Positions 7,616 through 13,652 of a stretch of 13,652 nt of DNA are shown here, in pieces. The notes under the pieces were generated by a model. The model saw nothing but the letters and a program-made list of their open reading frames with translations. It did no database searches and was not told the origin of the DNA. Position 1 is the first letter of the stretch. Every line of letters begins with the position of its first letter. The translations under genes and the position numbers were made by a program. The stretch covers positions 1 to 13,652 of the forward strand of contig CAYRAV010000075.1 of NCBI GenBank assembly GCA_964422365.1. The letters run 5' to 3'. This stretch comes from CAYRAV01 sp964422365. GTDB taxonomy: Bacteria > Bacillota > Clostridia > Lachnospirales > Lachnospiraceae.

Positions 7616-8890
7616 CTAATTCACCATTTTTCCTATACATTTATACTCTGGAAAATATTGCTGTAATTCTGAAATAATAAAACTCATAACATCTCTTGAT
7701 AAATAATTTTCTTCCACTGCCTCATAAACAATCAGCATTATTTTGCGTCCATCTTCCGGACGTATGTCTTCCTCTATAAAGTCATTTACAGGATAACTTT
7801 CTTCTTCCTCCTGATACATTGGTAAAATCTCGATTTTTTTTATTCTGAACAAGTCGGATGCCTCAAAAGAAGTCAATCTTCTATATAGTTCTGCCTGTGT
7901 CCGAATGACACGAGGCTGCTGTTTCTCATAACCTACTAAAAACTTTTCTTTCCATGCATTTGAAAAAAACGGATAACCATAGTCGTATTCTGCCTGCAAA
8001 TTTGGATTATGTGTTTTATAAACAGGCCATTTTTCAATATTTTCTTCTGAAAGAATAATAGAAATTGATTCCTTATCTCTTATGACATAGCCATCATGGT
8101 CTTTTTCAAAACGTACAATATTTTCATATATAGATTCATTGCTGGGAATATTAAATTTATGCTGATATCTTAAGTTATTGCCTGTGGCGATTGGAAAGTT
8201 CGTACTAAGCAAATAAGTCTCTTCTAAATTCCAAAGAGGAATTACATTATCATTTCTAAAACGCTCCAATTCTCCGAAAGAAATCTCTAACCTTTCTATT
8301 ATTTCATCTTCAACAAATGAAATTTCGCTCTCCAAAACAAATTCAAAAAATTTATAAAAGTAAGGGGCATTTAGAGATACCCAGTTTAAATTATTTTGTT
8401 GGAAGTAGTAGTACAAATTTCTTACCATATCGATATACTTATTAAATTGCTGCAGGCGAATTTCAACTTTATGTTTGTTCTGGTTGGTAACTAGGGTTCC
8501 TGTATAAACAGGCTGTTCTTTTTTTATTTTACTAAGAACCATATAATCACAAGCAAAAAATGTTCTTCCCAAAACAACCTTTTCTCCTTTTGTTTGTTTT
8601 TCAATAATAGTATCTGTTGTTTCAAACTCAGTCTGCAAGTCCTTTGAATCCAGCGGAAACATAAACTGATCTATTCCATCATATTTGGAACGCTCACAAA
8701 TCGTAACATAGATATTTTTCCTTGTACCATCCAGATTTATCTCATCAAACACCCTTTTTCTTATATTCTCATATACAAAATCTGTATAATCTACCATACC
8801 GCTAAAAACATAATTCATAATTTCCTTTAGCAGTTTTCTGTTTTCTAAATCTGCTATGTTATTTAGATTCTCTCTGATTCTTTCCTTCAT
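7616..8890 (-). CDS. Unrecognised 424-residue protein of the injection operon
   Basis: I do not recognise a named domain. The protein is 424 residues with no signal peptide or membrane helix. The first 60 residues look helical (LENRKLLKEIMNYVFSGMVD). The middle is mixed and aromatic-rich, with a helical stretch NAPYFYKFFEFVLESE near 174-189. The second half has beta-type segments (NNLRYQHKFNIPSNES, DGYVIRDKESISIIL) and a conserved-looking aromatic tail ending LQQYFPEYKCIG. It starts 12 bases after the stop of the PP2C-like/TPR gene, behind a GGGGT sequence. The steady spacing and strand put it in the same operon. Size and position would be compatible with a baseplate or membrane-platform component, but nothing in the sequence proves that. 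Confidence 0.86.
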   Translation of the reverse strand: MKERIRENLNNIADLENRKLLKEIMNYVFSGMVDYTDFVYENIRKRVFDEINLDGTRKNIYVTICERSKYDGIDQFMFPLDSKDLQTEFETTDTIIEKQTKGEKVVLGRTFFACDYMVLSKIKKEQPVYTGTLVTNQNKHKVEIRLQQFNKYIDMVRNLYYYFQQNNLNWVSLNAPYFYKFFEFVLESEISFVEDEIIERLEISFGELERFRNDNVIPLWNLEETYLLSTNFPIATGNNLRYQHKFNIPSNESIYENIVRFEKDHDGYVIRDKESISIILSEENIEKWPVYKTHNPNLQAEYDYGYPFFSNAWKEKFLVGYEKQQPRVIRTQAELYRRLTSFEASDLFRIKKIEILPMYQEEEESYPVNDFIEEDIRPEDGRKIMLIVYEAVEENYLSRDVMSFIISELQQYFPEYKCIGKMVN

Positions 8891-8902
8891 TACAGCAAAC
8901 CC

Positions 8903-11044
8903 CTATTCCTCTGATTTTTTCTGTTTCTTTTTTGTTTCTTCCTGCGCTTCCTTTTTCTGTTTTTCTGCTTCAATTTTTTTCTCAATTTTTTTCAAAATAT
9001 TAGTAATCTCAATACATTTATCTGTAAAATTTACTTCCTTATAGTAATCTTTTGCCGTCTGATAATATTCTTTTGCACTTTCATATTCCTTTGCTTTATA
9101 AGACTTCGCCCCTTCCTCTTCGTACTTTTCTGCCTGTTCAATACATTCAATATTTTCAAGCTTTGTATTAATTTCTGCTGCTTTTACATCATTTTTTAAC
9201 TTTTCATATTTTCTCTTTGCCAAAGTGTATTGTGTCTTTGCTGCATCGTAATTTCCATTTTCATAAAGGCTATCTGCTTTTTTTAATATGCCATCTGCCT
9301 CATTTTCAGCCTTTTCCGTTTTTTTTTCCTGCTGTTTTTCTTTTATGGTATCTACTGCATTACTACAGTCCTCTGCCTTATCTGTTTCATCTGCATTTCC
9401 GTAGGCTTTCTGTGCTTCTTTCAGCGCATCAATTGCAACAGAATTTTTTCCTTTGTCAGCTGCCGTATTTGCCTTTTCCTTCCATGCATCACCAATGATT
9501 TTATATTTCAGTTTTTTCAATTTAGCAAGCAAATCTTTTATTTCTTTCTTTAGTGTCTCATCAATTTTTTCTTTTCCATCATCCGCCGTTAAAGCGTTCT
9601 CTAAATCTGATATATTATTTTTTAGATTCTTATTATTATCATAATCATATACTGCATTTTTCTTTGCTGAACTTACATATTTTTTTGTATTTGCTAATAC
9701 ATCTTGATATTGTCCATTTGTCTCTGTATAAATATTTTCTAATTTTGCATTGAACATAATATCCTCAAACTTTTTTTCATATCCGGCAATAATATTTTCA
9801 TAACTTTGCTTTGCATCTTCGCTTAAATAATCTGTTTCAATAGTATCTGCAATATTCAGGTTATAAGATTCGCCTTCCATTCCCTGTTCCTGCCTCTTTA
9901 AATCAACATACTCTTTTCCTTTGGCAATTCCTAATAACCTTGCATACTGGCTATATAATTCCATATAGGAAACTGTATCTGCTGTTTCTAAAGTCTCAAT
10001 TTCCTGAATCCTATTATAAGTATCTATGAATCCCTTTGCTGCTATTACCCTTTTCTTTTTACTGTCTTCTGATGATAAAAACTTTTCATAGCTTTGTGAT
10101 GCCTGCTTCAAGGTATTTGTTTCATCAAATATTTTGCCATTTTTGTCTATATCCTCAATTCCACTGTTAATTTGCTGCCACATCATTTTGATTTTATTAT
10201 TTTTATTTACATTTCGTATTGCTAAACCAATCAAAAAAATGAACAGTATCACTAAAATTGGTGTACCTATCATGGCAATTCTCTTTATTATTTTTTTGCG
10301 CTTTGGATTCTGGTACACTTTATTGATATAGATACATGCAATTGTATAATTAGATATCCATCTCATCTGCTGGCTAAGAATAATGTCCTCAATACTCGCA
10401 CATACCTCTTCCGGTTCTGAAGCTTCCTCCACGGAATCCAAAATTTCCGGAACTCCTGCATTTTCCCATATTCCACGGGTACACATAGTAACAATATCTC
10501 CATCTTCTAACTTGATTTTAGAAGACACATAAGGGCGGAAACTTCCCGGCTGCCCCAAATAACAATACAAATTGTGACGTTCTTCATGCTGCTCTATTCT
10601 ATCTAATGGAATTTCTCCCTGTTCAGCCAAATTCTGACTCAATGACTGGTCTGTACTTCTATGTAACACTTTTCCGTTTCTCAAATGATACAATCTGGTA
10701 TTCCCTACATTTGCCCACCGTAACTTTTTATAATTCGTGACCAGTATCAGTATACTTGCTTCCAGACGAATATCCCTTGTTTCCTTTAATAATTCCTTAT
10801 GTGCCACTTTTGCATAGTGTTTCATAAGGTGTTTTGACATCCCGCTTTTTTCATAAAATGCATTAATAACTGAGCTTACTGCCAGTTCTGCACTATGCCT
10901 TTTCCTGTCATCATCTATTCCATCGGCGATACAGTAACAGGCATAGTCCTGTAATTCTACAAATGCAAAATAATCTGCATTTTTCAGACAGCTTCCTGGT
11001 TCCGATATGAATTTTGTTTTAAATATTGAATTATCTTTTCTCAT
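8903..11044 (-). CDS. Degenerate PP2C-like domain, membrane segment, TPR/coiled-coil protein
   Basis: This is a 713-residue fusion. Residues 1-240 have the PP2C layout: KNADYF (21-26) for the first motif, ADGIDDD (40-46) for the 'DGmGG' motif, ANVGNTRLYHLRNG (111-124) for 'NvGDSraYl...G', and STDQSLSQ (130-137) for 'lT.DHs'. Several metal-ligand positions are changed: GD has become GN at 114-115, SDG has become TRG at 189-191, and the final DN has become NY at 232-233. It is therefore probably a pseudophosphatase. One transmembrane helix follows (about 254-276: IKRIAMIGTPILVILFIFLI). The remaining 430 residues are Lys/Glu-rich helix with TPR-like units at about 583-620 (LYENGNYDAAKTQYTLAKRK) and 641-670 (GAKSYKAKEYESAKEYYQTA), and a Lys/Glu tail. 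It directly follows the intact PP2C gene; its RBS AAGGTGC resembles that of the membrane FHA gene. Likely a membrane scaffold or sensor. Confidence 0.9.
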   Translation of the reverse strand: MRKDNSIFKTKFISEPGSCLKNADYFAFVELQDYACYCIADGIDDDRKRHSAELAVSSVINAFYEKSGMSKHLMKHYAKVAHKELLKETRDIRLEASILILVTNYKKLRWANVGNTRLYHLRNGKVLHRSTDQSLSQNLAEQGEIPLDRIEQHEERHNLYCYLGQPGSFRPYVSSKIKLEDGDIVTMCTRGIWENAGVPEILDSVEEASEPEEVCASIEDIILSQQMRWISNYTIACIYINKVYQNPKRKKIIKRIAMIGTPILVILFIFLIGLAIRNVNKNNKIKMMWQQINSGIEDIDKNGKIFDETNTLKQASQSYEKFLSSEDSKKKRVIAAKGFIDTYNRIQEIETLETADTVSYMELYSQYARLLGIAKGKEYVDLKRQEQGMEGESYNLNIADTIETDYLSEDAKQSYENIIAGYEKKFEDIMFNAKLENIYTETNGQYQDVLANTKKYVSSAKKNAVYDYDNNKNLKNNISDLENALTADDGKEKIDETLKKEIKDLLAKLKKLKYKIIGDAWKEKANTAADKGKNSVAIDALKEAQKAYGNADETDKAEDCSNAVDTIKEKQQEKKTEKAENEADGILKKADSLYENGNYDAAKTQYTLAKRKYEKLKNDVKAAEINTKLENIECIEQAEKYEEEGAKSYKAKEYESAKEYYQTAKDYYKEVNFTDKCIEITNILKKIEKKIEAEKQKKEAQEETKKKQKKSEE

Positions 11045-11070
11045 TCTTTTGCACCTTATACTATACTTTT

Positions 11071-11910
11071 CTATTTTACTTTTATTACGACTATTGTTGC
11101 ATTATCTTTGCTTTTTACATTCTTATATTTGATTGCTTCTATTATTTTTTCTGCTATGTCATTTGCACTCCCTTTTTGCTCCAACAGATTTTCTAACTCT
11201 ATCTGATTCAGTGTTTCTACTCCATCAGAATACAAAAGCACTTTATCGCCTCTTTGCAGAGTAACTGGCTGTTCACATATCTCACCGCCTGTAAAGCCAT
11301 CATAACCAACATAATTCATCAGACGCCTTTTTTGCGGATGATTCAATGCATCTTCTCTGTTTATCTTCCCAGATAAATATTGGTCTTCCAGCCAGTTTTC
11401 CACATTTTGTTTCCTATTAACAGGGATTAATCTTTTTTTCCTGTATATGGCTATATCACTGTCTCCCACTGAAAACCAGTACATCTGGTTCTTATTTACA
11501 ATTGCTGAAACCACTGTTGTTCCGCAGGGGGTATCTTCGAATTGCTTTCGTATTTCAAAATTGGCTTTTTGGGCTGAAGTTTGGAAATAGTAATTAATAT
11601 TTCCAGTAACATCCTCTCTCTTAAATTCTTTTAAAAAGTTATCCACCGTAATACGGCTTGCAATATCACCATTAATAAATCCGCCAATTCCATCTGCAAC
11701 TACCGCCAAAAGCCCATATGACCTTTGGCATGAACCAAAGGAATCATCTTGCTTCTCTCTTGTTCCTATGTATTGTGCGTTTCCAATTTCCAGTGCTTCC
11801 TTTTTACTTTTCAAAATACTCTCTGAACGAAGATACACACTGATTCCAATTAAAACGCATAATATTATAATTAGTCCTATGATAATTAATATATGGTAAT
11901 TTACTATCAT
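11071..11910 (-). CDS. Membrane-anchored PP2C-family serine/threonine phosphatase
   Basis: This 279-residue protein carries an N-terminal membrane helix (about 5-27, ILIIIGLIIILCVLIGISVYL) and then a complete PP2C domain. The motifs are GTREKQDDSF at 49-58, VADGIGG at 71-77, CGTTVVSAIV at 129-138, FSVGDSDIAIY at 146-156, LLYSDGVE at 225-232 and KDNATIVVI at 268-276. All expected metal-binding aspartates are present, so it should be an active Mn/Mg-dependent phosphatase for phospho-Ser/Thr. I chose the ATG at 11910: GGAGA lies 6 bases before it and it overlaps the stop of the zinc-ribbon FHA gene as ATGA. A longer frame from 11949 would add a spurious Arg-rich leader. Coupling to FHA genes suggests it removes the phosphate that the FHA domains read, comparable to PppA in T6SS. 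The matching kinase is not in this window. Confidence 0.95.
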   Translation of the reverse strand: MIVNYHILIIIGLIIILCVLIGISVYLRSESILKSKKEALEIGNAQYIGTREKQDDSFGSCQRSYGLLAVVADGIGGFINGDIASRITVDNFLKEFKREDVTGNINYYFQTSAQKANFEIRKQFEDTPCGTTVVSAIVNKNQMYWFSVGDSDIAIYRKKRLIPVNRKQNVENWLEDQYLSGKINREDALNHPQKRRLMNYVGYDGFTGGEICEQPVTLQRGDKVLLYSDGVETLNQIELENLLEQKGSANDIAEKIIEAIKYKNVKSKDNATIVVIKVK

Positions 11911-12425
11911 TCTTCTTCTCCATTTTCCCACTCGAAATGTTCTCCACATAGTGGAATGAAAATAAATTTACTGTTTCCCATTTCTATAATTGAAAATGCC
12001 TGCAATTCTACAGGTGTATAAACTGCTTCATTATTATGATATGCCAGTCCTGAAGAATCTCCTGGCAATAAATATGCTGTTCTATTCTTCCTGTCATATG
12101 AAATAGCAGCATGATTGATTCTGGATATGGCATTATCCCCGATGATCTGGATATGCATATTGTCTGCCCTTCCTATGAAATTTTTTCCTGCTTTTATCTT
12201 GTAATCTTTTCCATATTGTGGTCCCTCTATACAGACGAGCCAGCCTACAACAGGATCAAATTCCCCATTATTTGTTGTCAATGGCATGGTTTTGTCGGGA
12301 TCATCTACTAATATTCTTCTTTCTCTTGCATTCTCCCTATCCATTTCTGTATTACAGTAGGGACAGGTATCACCATACTTTCTTGCACTAAACATGTGTC
12401 CATTTACACAACGATTCAAACCCAT
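11907..12425 (-). CDS. Zinc-ribbon and FHA-domain protein
   Basis: This 172-residue cytoplasmic protein starts with a small zinc-ribbon-like motif: Cys6, His10 (C-x-x-G-H) and Cys21-x-x-Cys24 (CPYC). A linker with DDPDKTMPLT (41-50) contains Thr46 and Thr50, possible phospho-threonine sites. The FHA domain spans about 62-160: NFIGRADN (82-89) gives the Gly-Arg motif, ISRINHA (100-106) gives the Ser and His motif, and GDSSGLAYHNN (122-132) corresponds to the last conserved loop. FHA domains bind phospho-threonine peptides. A perfect AAAGGAGAG ribosome binding site precedes the ATG, and its stop overlaps the PP2C start (ATGA), which ties reader and eraser stoichiometrically. Likely an adaptor of the phospho-switch controlling the apparatus; the role in control is inferred. 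Confidence 0.93.
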   Translation of the reverse strand: MGLNRCVNGHMFSARKYGDTCPYCNTEMDRENARERRILVDDPDKTMPLTTNNGEFDPVVGWLVCIEGPQYGKDYKIKAGKNFIGRADNMHIQIIGDNAISRINHAAISYDRKNRTAYLLPGDSSGLAYHNNEAVYTPVELQAFSIIEMGNSKFIFIPLCGEHFEWENGEEE

Positions 12426-12440
12426 ACTCCAACTCTCCTT

Positions 12441-13016
12441 TTATCTTACCTGTAATATTGTTTTTCCAATATAGATATAATCTCCCGGTTCTAATTGAAC
12501 TGGTTCGGCTTTATTTAAATATTCCATATCATTACTATTATATTTTTGTACTGCTGTTCCTTGTTCTGAATCAAAATCCTCAACATACCAGTTTCCATTT
12601 GTATAATTTAATAATGCATGCTCATCAGAAATCAATGCAGACAATGCTGTATCAGATAAATCAATGTCTGCTTTTGTATTTTCGGTATTTTTACCAATAA
12701 CAAGCCCGGCTCTTCCATCAATACTCCATTGCTTTAATACCTGATGTTCTTCATTCAATAACAATACTTTTCTGATATGTACAGTTTTTTCTTTTATCAT
12801 CATAGCAGGTGTAGCAACTTGTAATTCACTGGCTGCTTTATAATATATAAACCACATATAAACACATGAAAATATAAGAATTATACCTATATACGCTGCT
12901 TTTACTTTCACTCCTGTATCAAGATAGCATACAATTACAATTAATGCTCCTATTGCCGCCCATATCAAATTGTCCACAATGCTCATTATGCCATATCTTT
13001 TTTTCTTCTTTTTCAT
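12441..13016 (-). CDS. Membrane protein with C-terminal FHA domain
   Basis: This 191-residue protein has a basic N-terminus (MKKKKKRYG), two membrane helices (about 13-31 and 41-57), and a cytoplasmic FHA domain from about 95. The FHA motifs are GLVIGKN at 104-110 (Lys in place of the usual Arg), ALISDEHALL at 127-136 (Ser130 and His133), and DFDSEQGTAVQ near 147-157, where the usual Asn-Gly is Gln-Gly. It ends with LEPGDYIYIGKTILQV, typical of the last FHA strands. I chose the ATG at 13016 because GAAAGGTG lies 6 bases before it; an in-frame ATG at 13073 would begin inside the hairpin arm. It ends 15 bases before the zinc-ribbon FHA gene. It may dock phosphorylated partners at the membrane, as the T6SS FHA proteins do, but that is inference. 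Confidence 0.9.
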   Translation of the reverse strand: MKKKKKRYGIMSIVDNLIWAAIGALIVIVCYLDTGVKVKAAYIGIILIFSCVYMWFIYYKAASELQVATPAMMIKEKTVHIRKVLLLNEEHQVLKQWSIDGRAGLVIGKNTENTKADIDLSDTALSALISDEHALLNYTNGNWYVEDFDSEQGTAVQKYNSNDMEYLNKAEPVQLEPGDYIYIGKTILQVR

Positions 13017-13022
13017 TTTTTG

Positions 13023-13030
13023 CACCTTTC
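13023..13030 (-). promoter_or_regulatory. Ribosome binding site deciding the membrane FHA gene start
   Basis: GAAAGGTG on the minus strand stands 6 bases before the ATG at 13014-13016. A closely similar AAGGTGCAAAA element precedes the PP2C-like/TPR gene at 11044. It supports the 191-residue product. Confidence 0.75.
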
Positions 13031-13062
13031 TTACAGTATGATAATCAAAGACAAGAATAACC

Positions 13063-13098
13063 CATAAAATCATGGCTGTGATAAGCCATGATTTTATG
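13063..13098 (-). terminator. 15-bp perfect hairpin between tube and FHA genes
   Basis: The arms 13063-13077 (CATAAAATCATGGCT) and 13084-13098 are perfect reverse complements around a 6-base loop. The inner GC-containing stem is flanked by AAAA and TTTT, so on transcription from right to left a short U-tract (TTTT then ATGG) follows the inner stem. This resembles a weak intrinsic terminator or attenuator, or an RNA processing or stability element. Its place, just after the tube gene and before the regulatory genes, would let tube mRNA be made in excess over the downstream genes. The U-tract is short, so read-through is likely. Confidence 0.6.
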
Positions 13099-13121
13099 TA
13101 AATATTAACAGGATGCTATTT

Positions 13122-13532
13122 TTAAGCTCCAAAGCCTCCATTGATTGTCATGTCTGTGATATTATCACGTTTCTGACGTGCAATTAGTGTAAACATTCCA
13201 ACTCCTTGCTCAATATCAAATTCTTCATAGTAATCCACTACAAATGCTTTGGTTAGTTCATATTGTCTTGTTACCTGCCCCTGTGAAACACAGGTAATTT
13301 TTAAATTGCGGTAACAGTTGGCATCAGTCGCAGCAATTCTAGACCAGTCTCCTAACTGAATTGTTGTTTCTGAACCGCCTAGCACTGTTAAAATTTTTCC
13401 TCTGATTTTTACTGTTACTGCCAAATTAGCTGTTCTTGCATTAGAATCTTCTGGTACTTCTGAAATAAATTCAAAAGATTCAATTGATTTCTCATCTAAC
13501 TTTGTTCCATCAACATCTACTCTTAAGCCCAT
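13122..13532 (-). CDS. Hcp-like tube protein of a contractile injection system
   Basis: This 136-residue protein is beta-rich, with no signal peptide or membrane segment. The N-terminus MGLRVDVDGTKLDE, the central strand TVKIRGKILTV, the phrase KAFVVDYYEEFDIEQGVGMF and the strand LIARQKRD are consistent with the small Hcp/phage-tube fold, in which a charged C-terminal hairpin ends in a 'GvG.F.l..rQK.d' strand. The tail of the preceding gene (13560-13652) carries the same signature, so the two are tandem paralogs. The ATG at 13532 follows a perfect AAAGGAGG 7 bases upstream, suggesting high translation. Function as the injection tube is inferred from fold-like motifs and from the VgrG-like spike and chaperone-like genes in the same operon. 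Some databases give this type of protein an uninformative protease-type name; no protease motif is seen. Confidence 0.88.
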   Translation of the reverse strand: MGLRVDVDGTKLDEKSIESFEFISEVPEDSNARTANLAVTVKIRGKILTVLGGSETTIQLGDWSRIAATDANCYRNLKITCVSQGQVTRQYELTKAFVVDYYEEFDIEQGVGMFTLIARQKRDNITDMTINGGFGA

Positions 13533-13539
13533 ATCTAAT

Positions 13540-13547
13540 CCTCCTTT
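13540..13547 (-). promoter_or_regulatory. Consensus ribosome binding site of the tube gene
   Basis: AAAGGAGG, a full match to the anti-Shine-Dalgarno consensus, lies 7 bases before the ATG at 13530-13532. It is the strongest such site in the window and fits a protein needed in many copies. Confidence 0.8.
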
Positions 13548-13559
13548 GTCTTACTTATC

Positions 13560-13652
13560 CTAAAAGTTTCCTGTGCATGTGTAATCTTTGTTTCTGTCCT
13601 TTTTCTGTCTCAGCAGAACGTCAAATGTACCAACACCTGTATCATTGTCAAA
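13560..13652 (-). CDS. Tail of a second Hcp-like tube protein (partial, N-terminus outside)
   Basis: An open frame enters from the right edge and ends with TAG at 13560-13562, giving 30 residues. The segment NDTGVGTFDVLLRQKKD parallels the C-terminal part of the next gene's product (IEQGVGMFTLIARQKRD): Gly-Val-Gly, Phe, two aliphatic strands, then Arg-Gln-Lys-Asp in the same spacing. This marks a tandem duplication of tube genes. The frame stops 27 bases before the next ATG. Tandem Hcp-like genes can encode different rings of a tube or a tube and its initiator; which applies here is not visible. Confidence 0.75.
   Translation of the reverse strand, partial: FDNDTGVGTFDVLLRQKKDRNKDYTCTGNF

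Noticed and set aside
11911..11949. Longer start of the intact PP2C gene
   Set aside because: It overlaps the FHA coding region; the ATG at 11910 has GGAGA upstream and forms a standard ATGA coupling.
13017..13073. Longer start of the membrane FHA gene
   Set aside because: The start would lie in the hairpin arm, and the ATG at 13016 has a well-placed GAAAGGTG.
13063..13098. Hairpin as a phage attachment site or insertion-sequence end
   Set aside because: No second copy, direct repeat, integrase or transposase is present; a terminator or attenuator reading fits its place better.
1..13652. Type VII (Esx/Yuk) secretion locus, suggested by FHA proteins in a Gram-positive context
   Set aside because: No WXG100 protein, FtsK/SpoIIIE ATPase or EsaA/EssB-type gene is visible, whereas tube- and spike-like genes are.

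Overview
The window looks like a stretch of a low-GC Gram-positive chromosome, most likely a gut-type Clostridia (Lachnospiraceae-like). This rests on the AT-rich sequence, consensus AAAGGAG-type ribosome binding sites, short gaps and ATGA overlaps, and the style of the proteins. Every supported gene lies on the minus strand, so transcription runs from high to low coordinates. The run is open at both ends: a gene tail enters at 13652, and a ribosome binding site for a further gene sits at 1-8. I found no tRNA, rRNA, CRISPR array, transposase or integrase.

The operon reads as part of a contractile-injection-like (T6SS/phage-tail-like) apparatus with its own phospho-signalling module. In transcription order it contains: (i) two tandem small tube-like (Hcp-like) proteins, the first only a 30-residue tail, followed by a 15-bp perfect hairpin; (ii) a membrane FHA protein, a zinc-ribbon FHA protein, an intact membrane-anchored PP2C phosphatase, and a second PP2C-like protein that has lost metal-ligand motifs and carries a transmembrane segment plus a TPR/coiled-coil region; (iii) two unrecognised proteins of 424 and about 235 residues, then an 895-residue actin/Hsp70-fold ATPase with a Rho_N/SAP-like N-terminal helical motif; (iv) a 274-residue protein resembling phage baseplate or fibre proteins, a DUF1795/EagR-like putative loading chaperone, and a VgrG/gpD-like spike; (v) an unknown 204-residue protein and an Imm11/DUF1629-like protein, with the operon continuing past the left edge.

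The combined reading is inference: tube and spike proteins form the injection device, the chaperone and left-end genes handle cargo and perhaps immunity, the Hsp70-like ATPase acts in assembly or remodelling, and the FHA/PP2C set resembles the threonine-phosphorylation control of proteobacterial T6SS (kinase PpkA, phosphatase PppA, FHA protein). No kinase, sheath, ClpV-like unfoldase, baseplate wedge or toxin is visible here, so they would have to lie outside the window. Base composition is uneven: the fibre-like gene and the Hsp70-like gene are clearly richer in G+C than the very AT-rich left-end genes.
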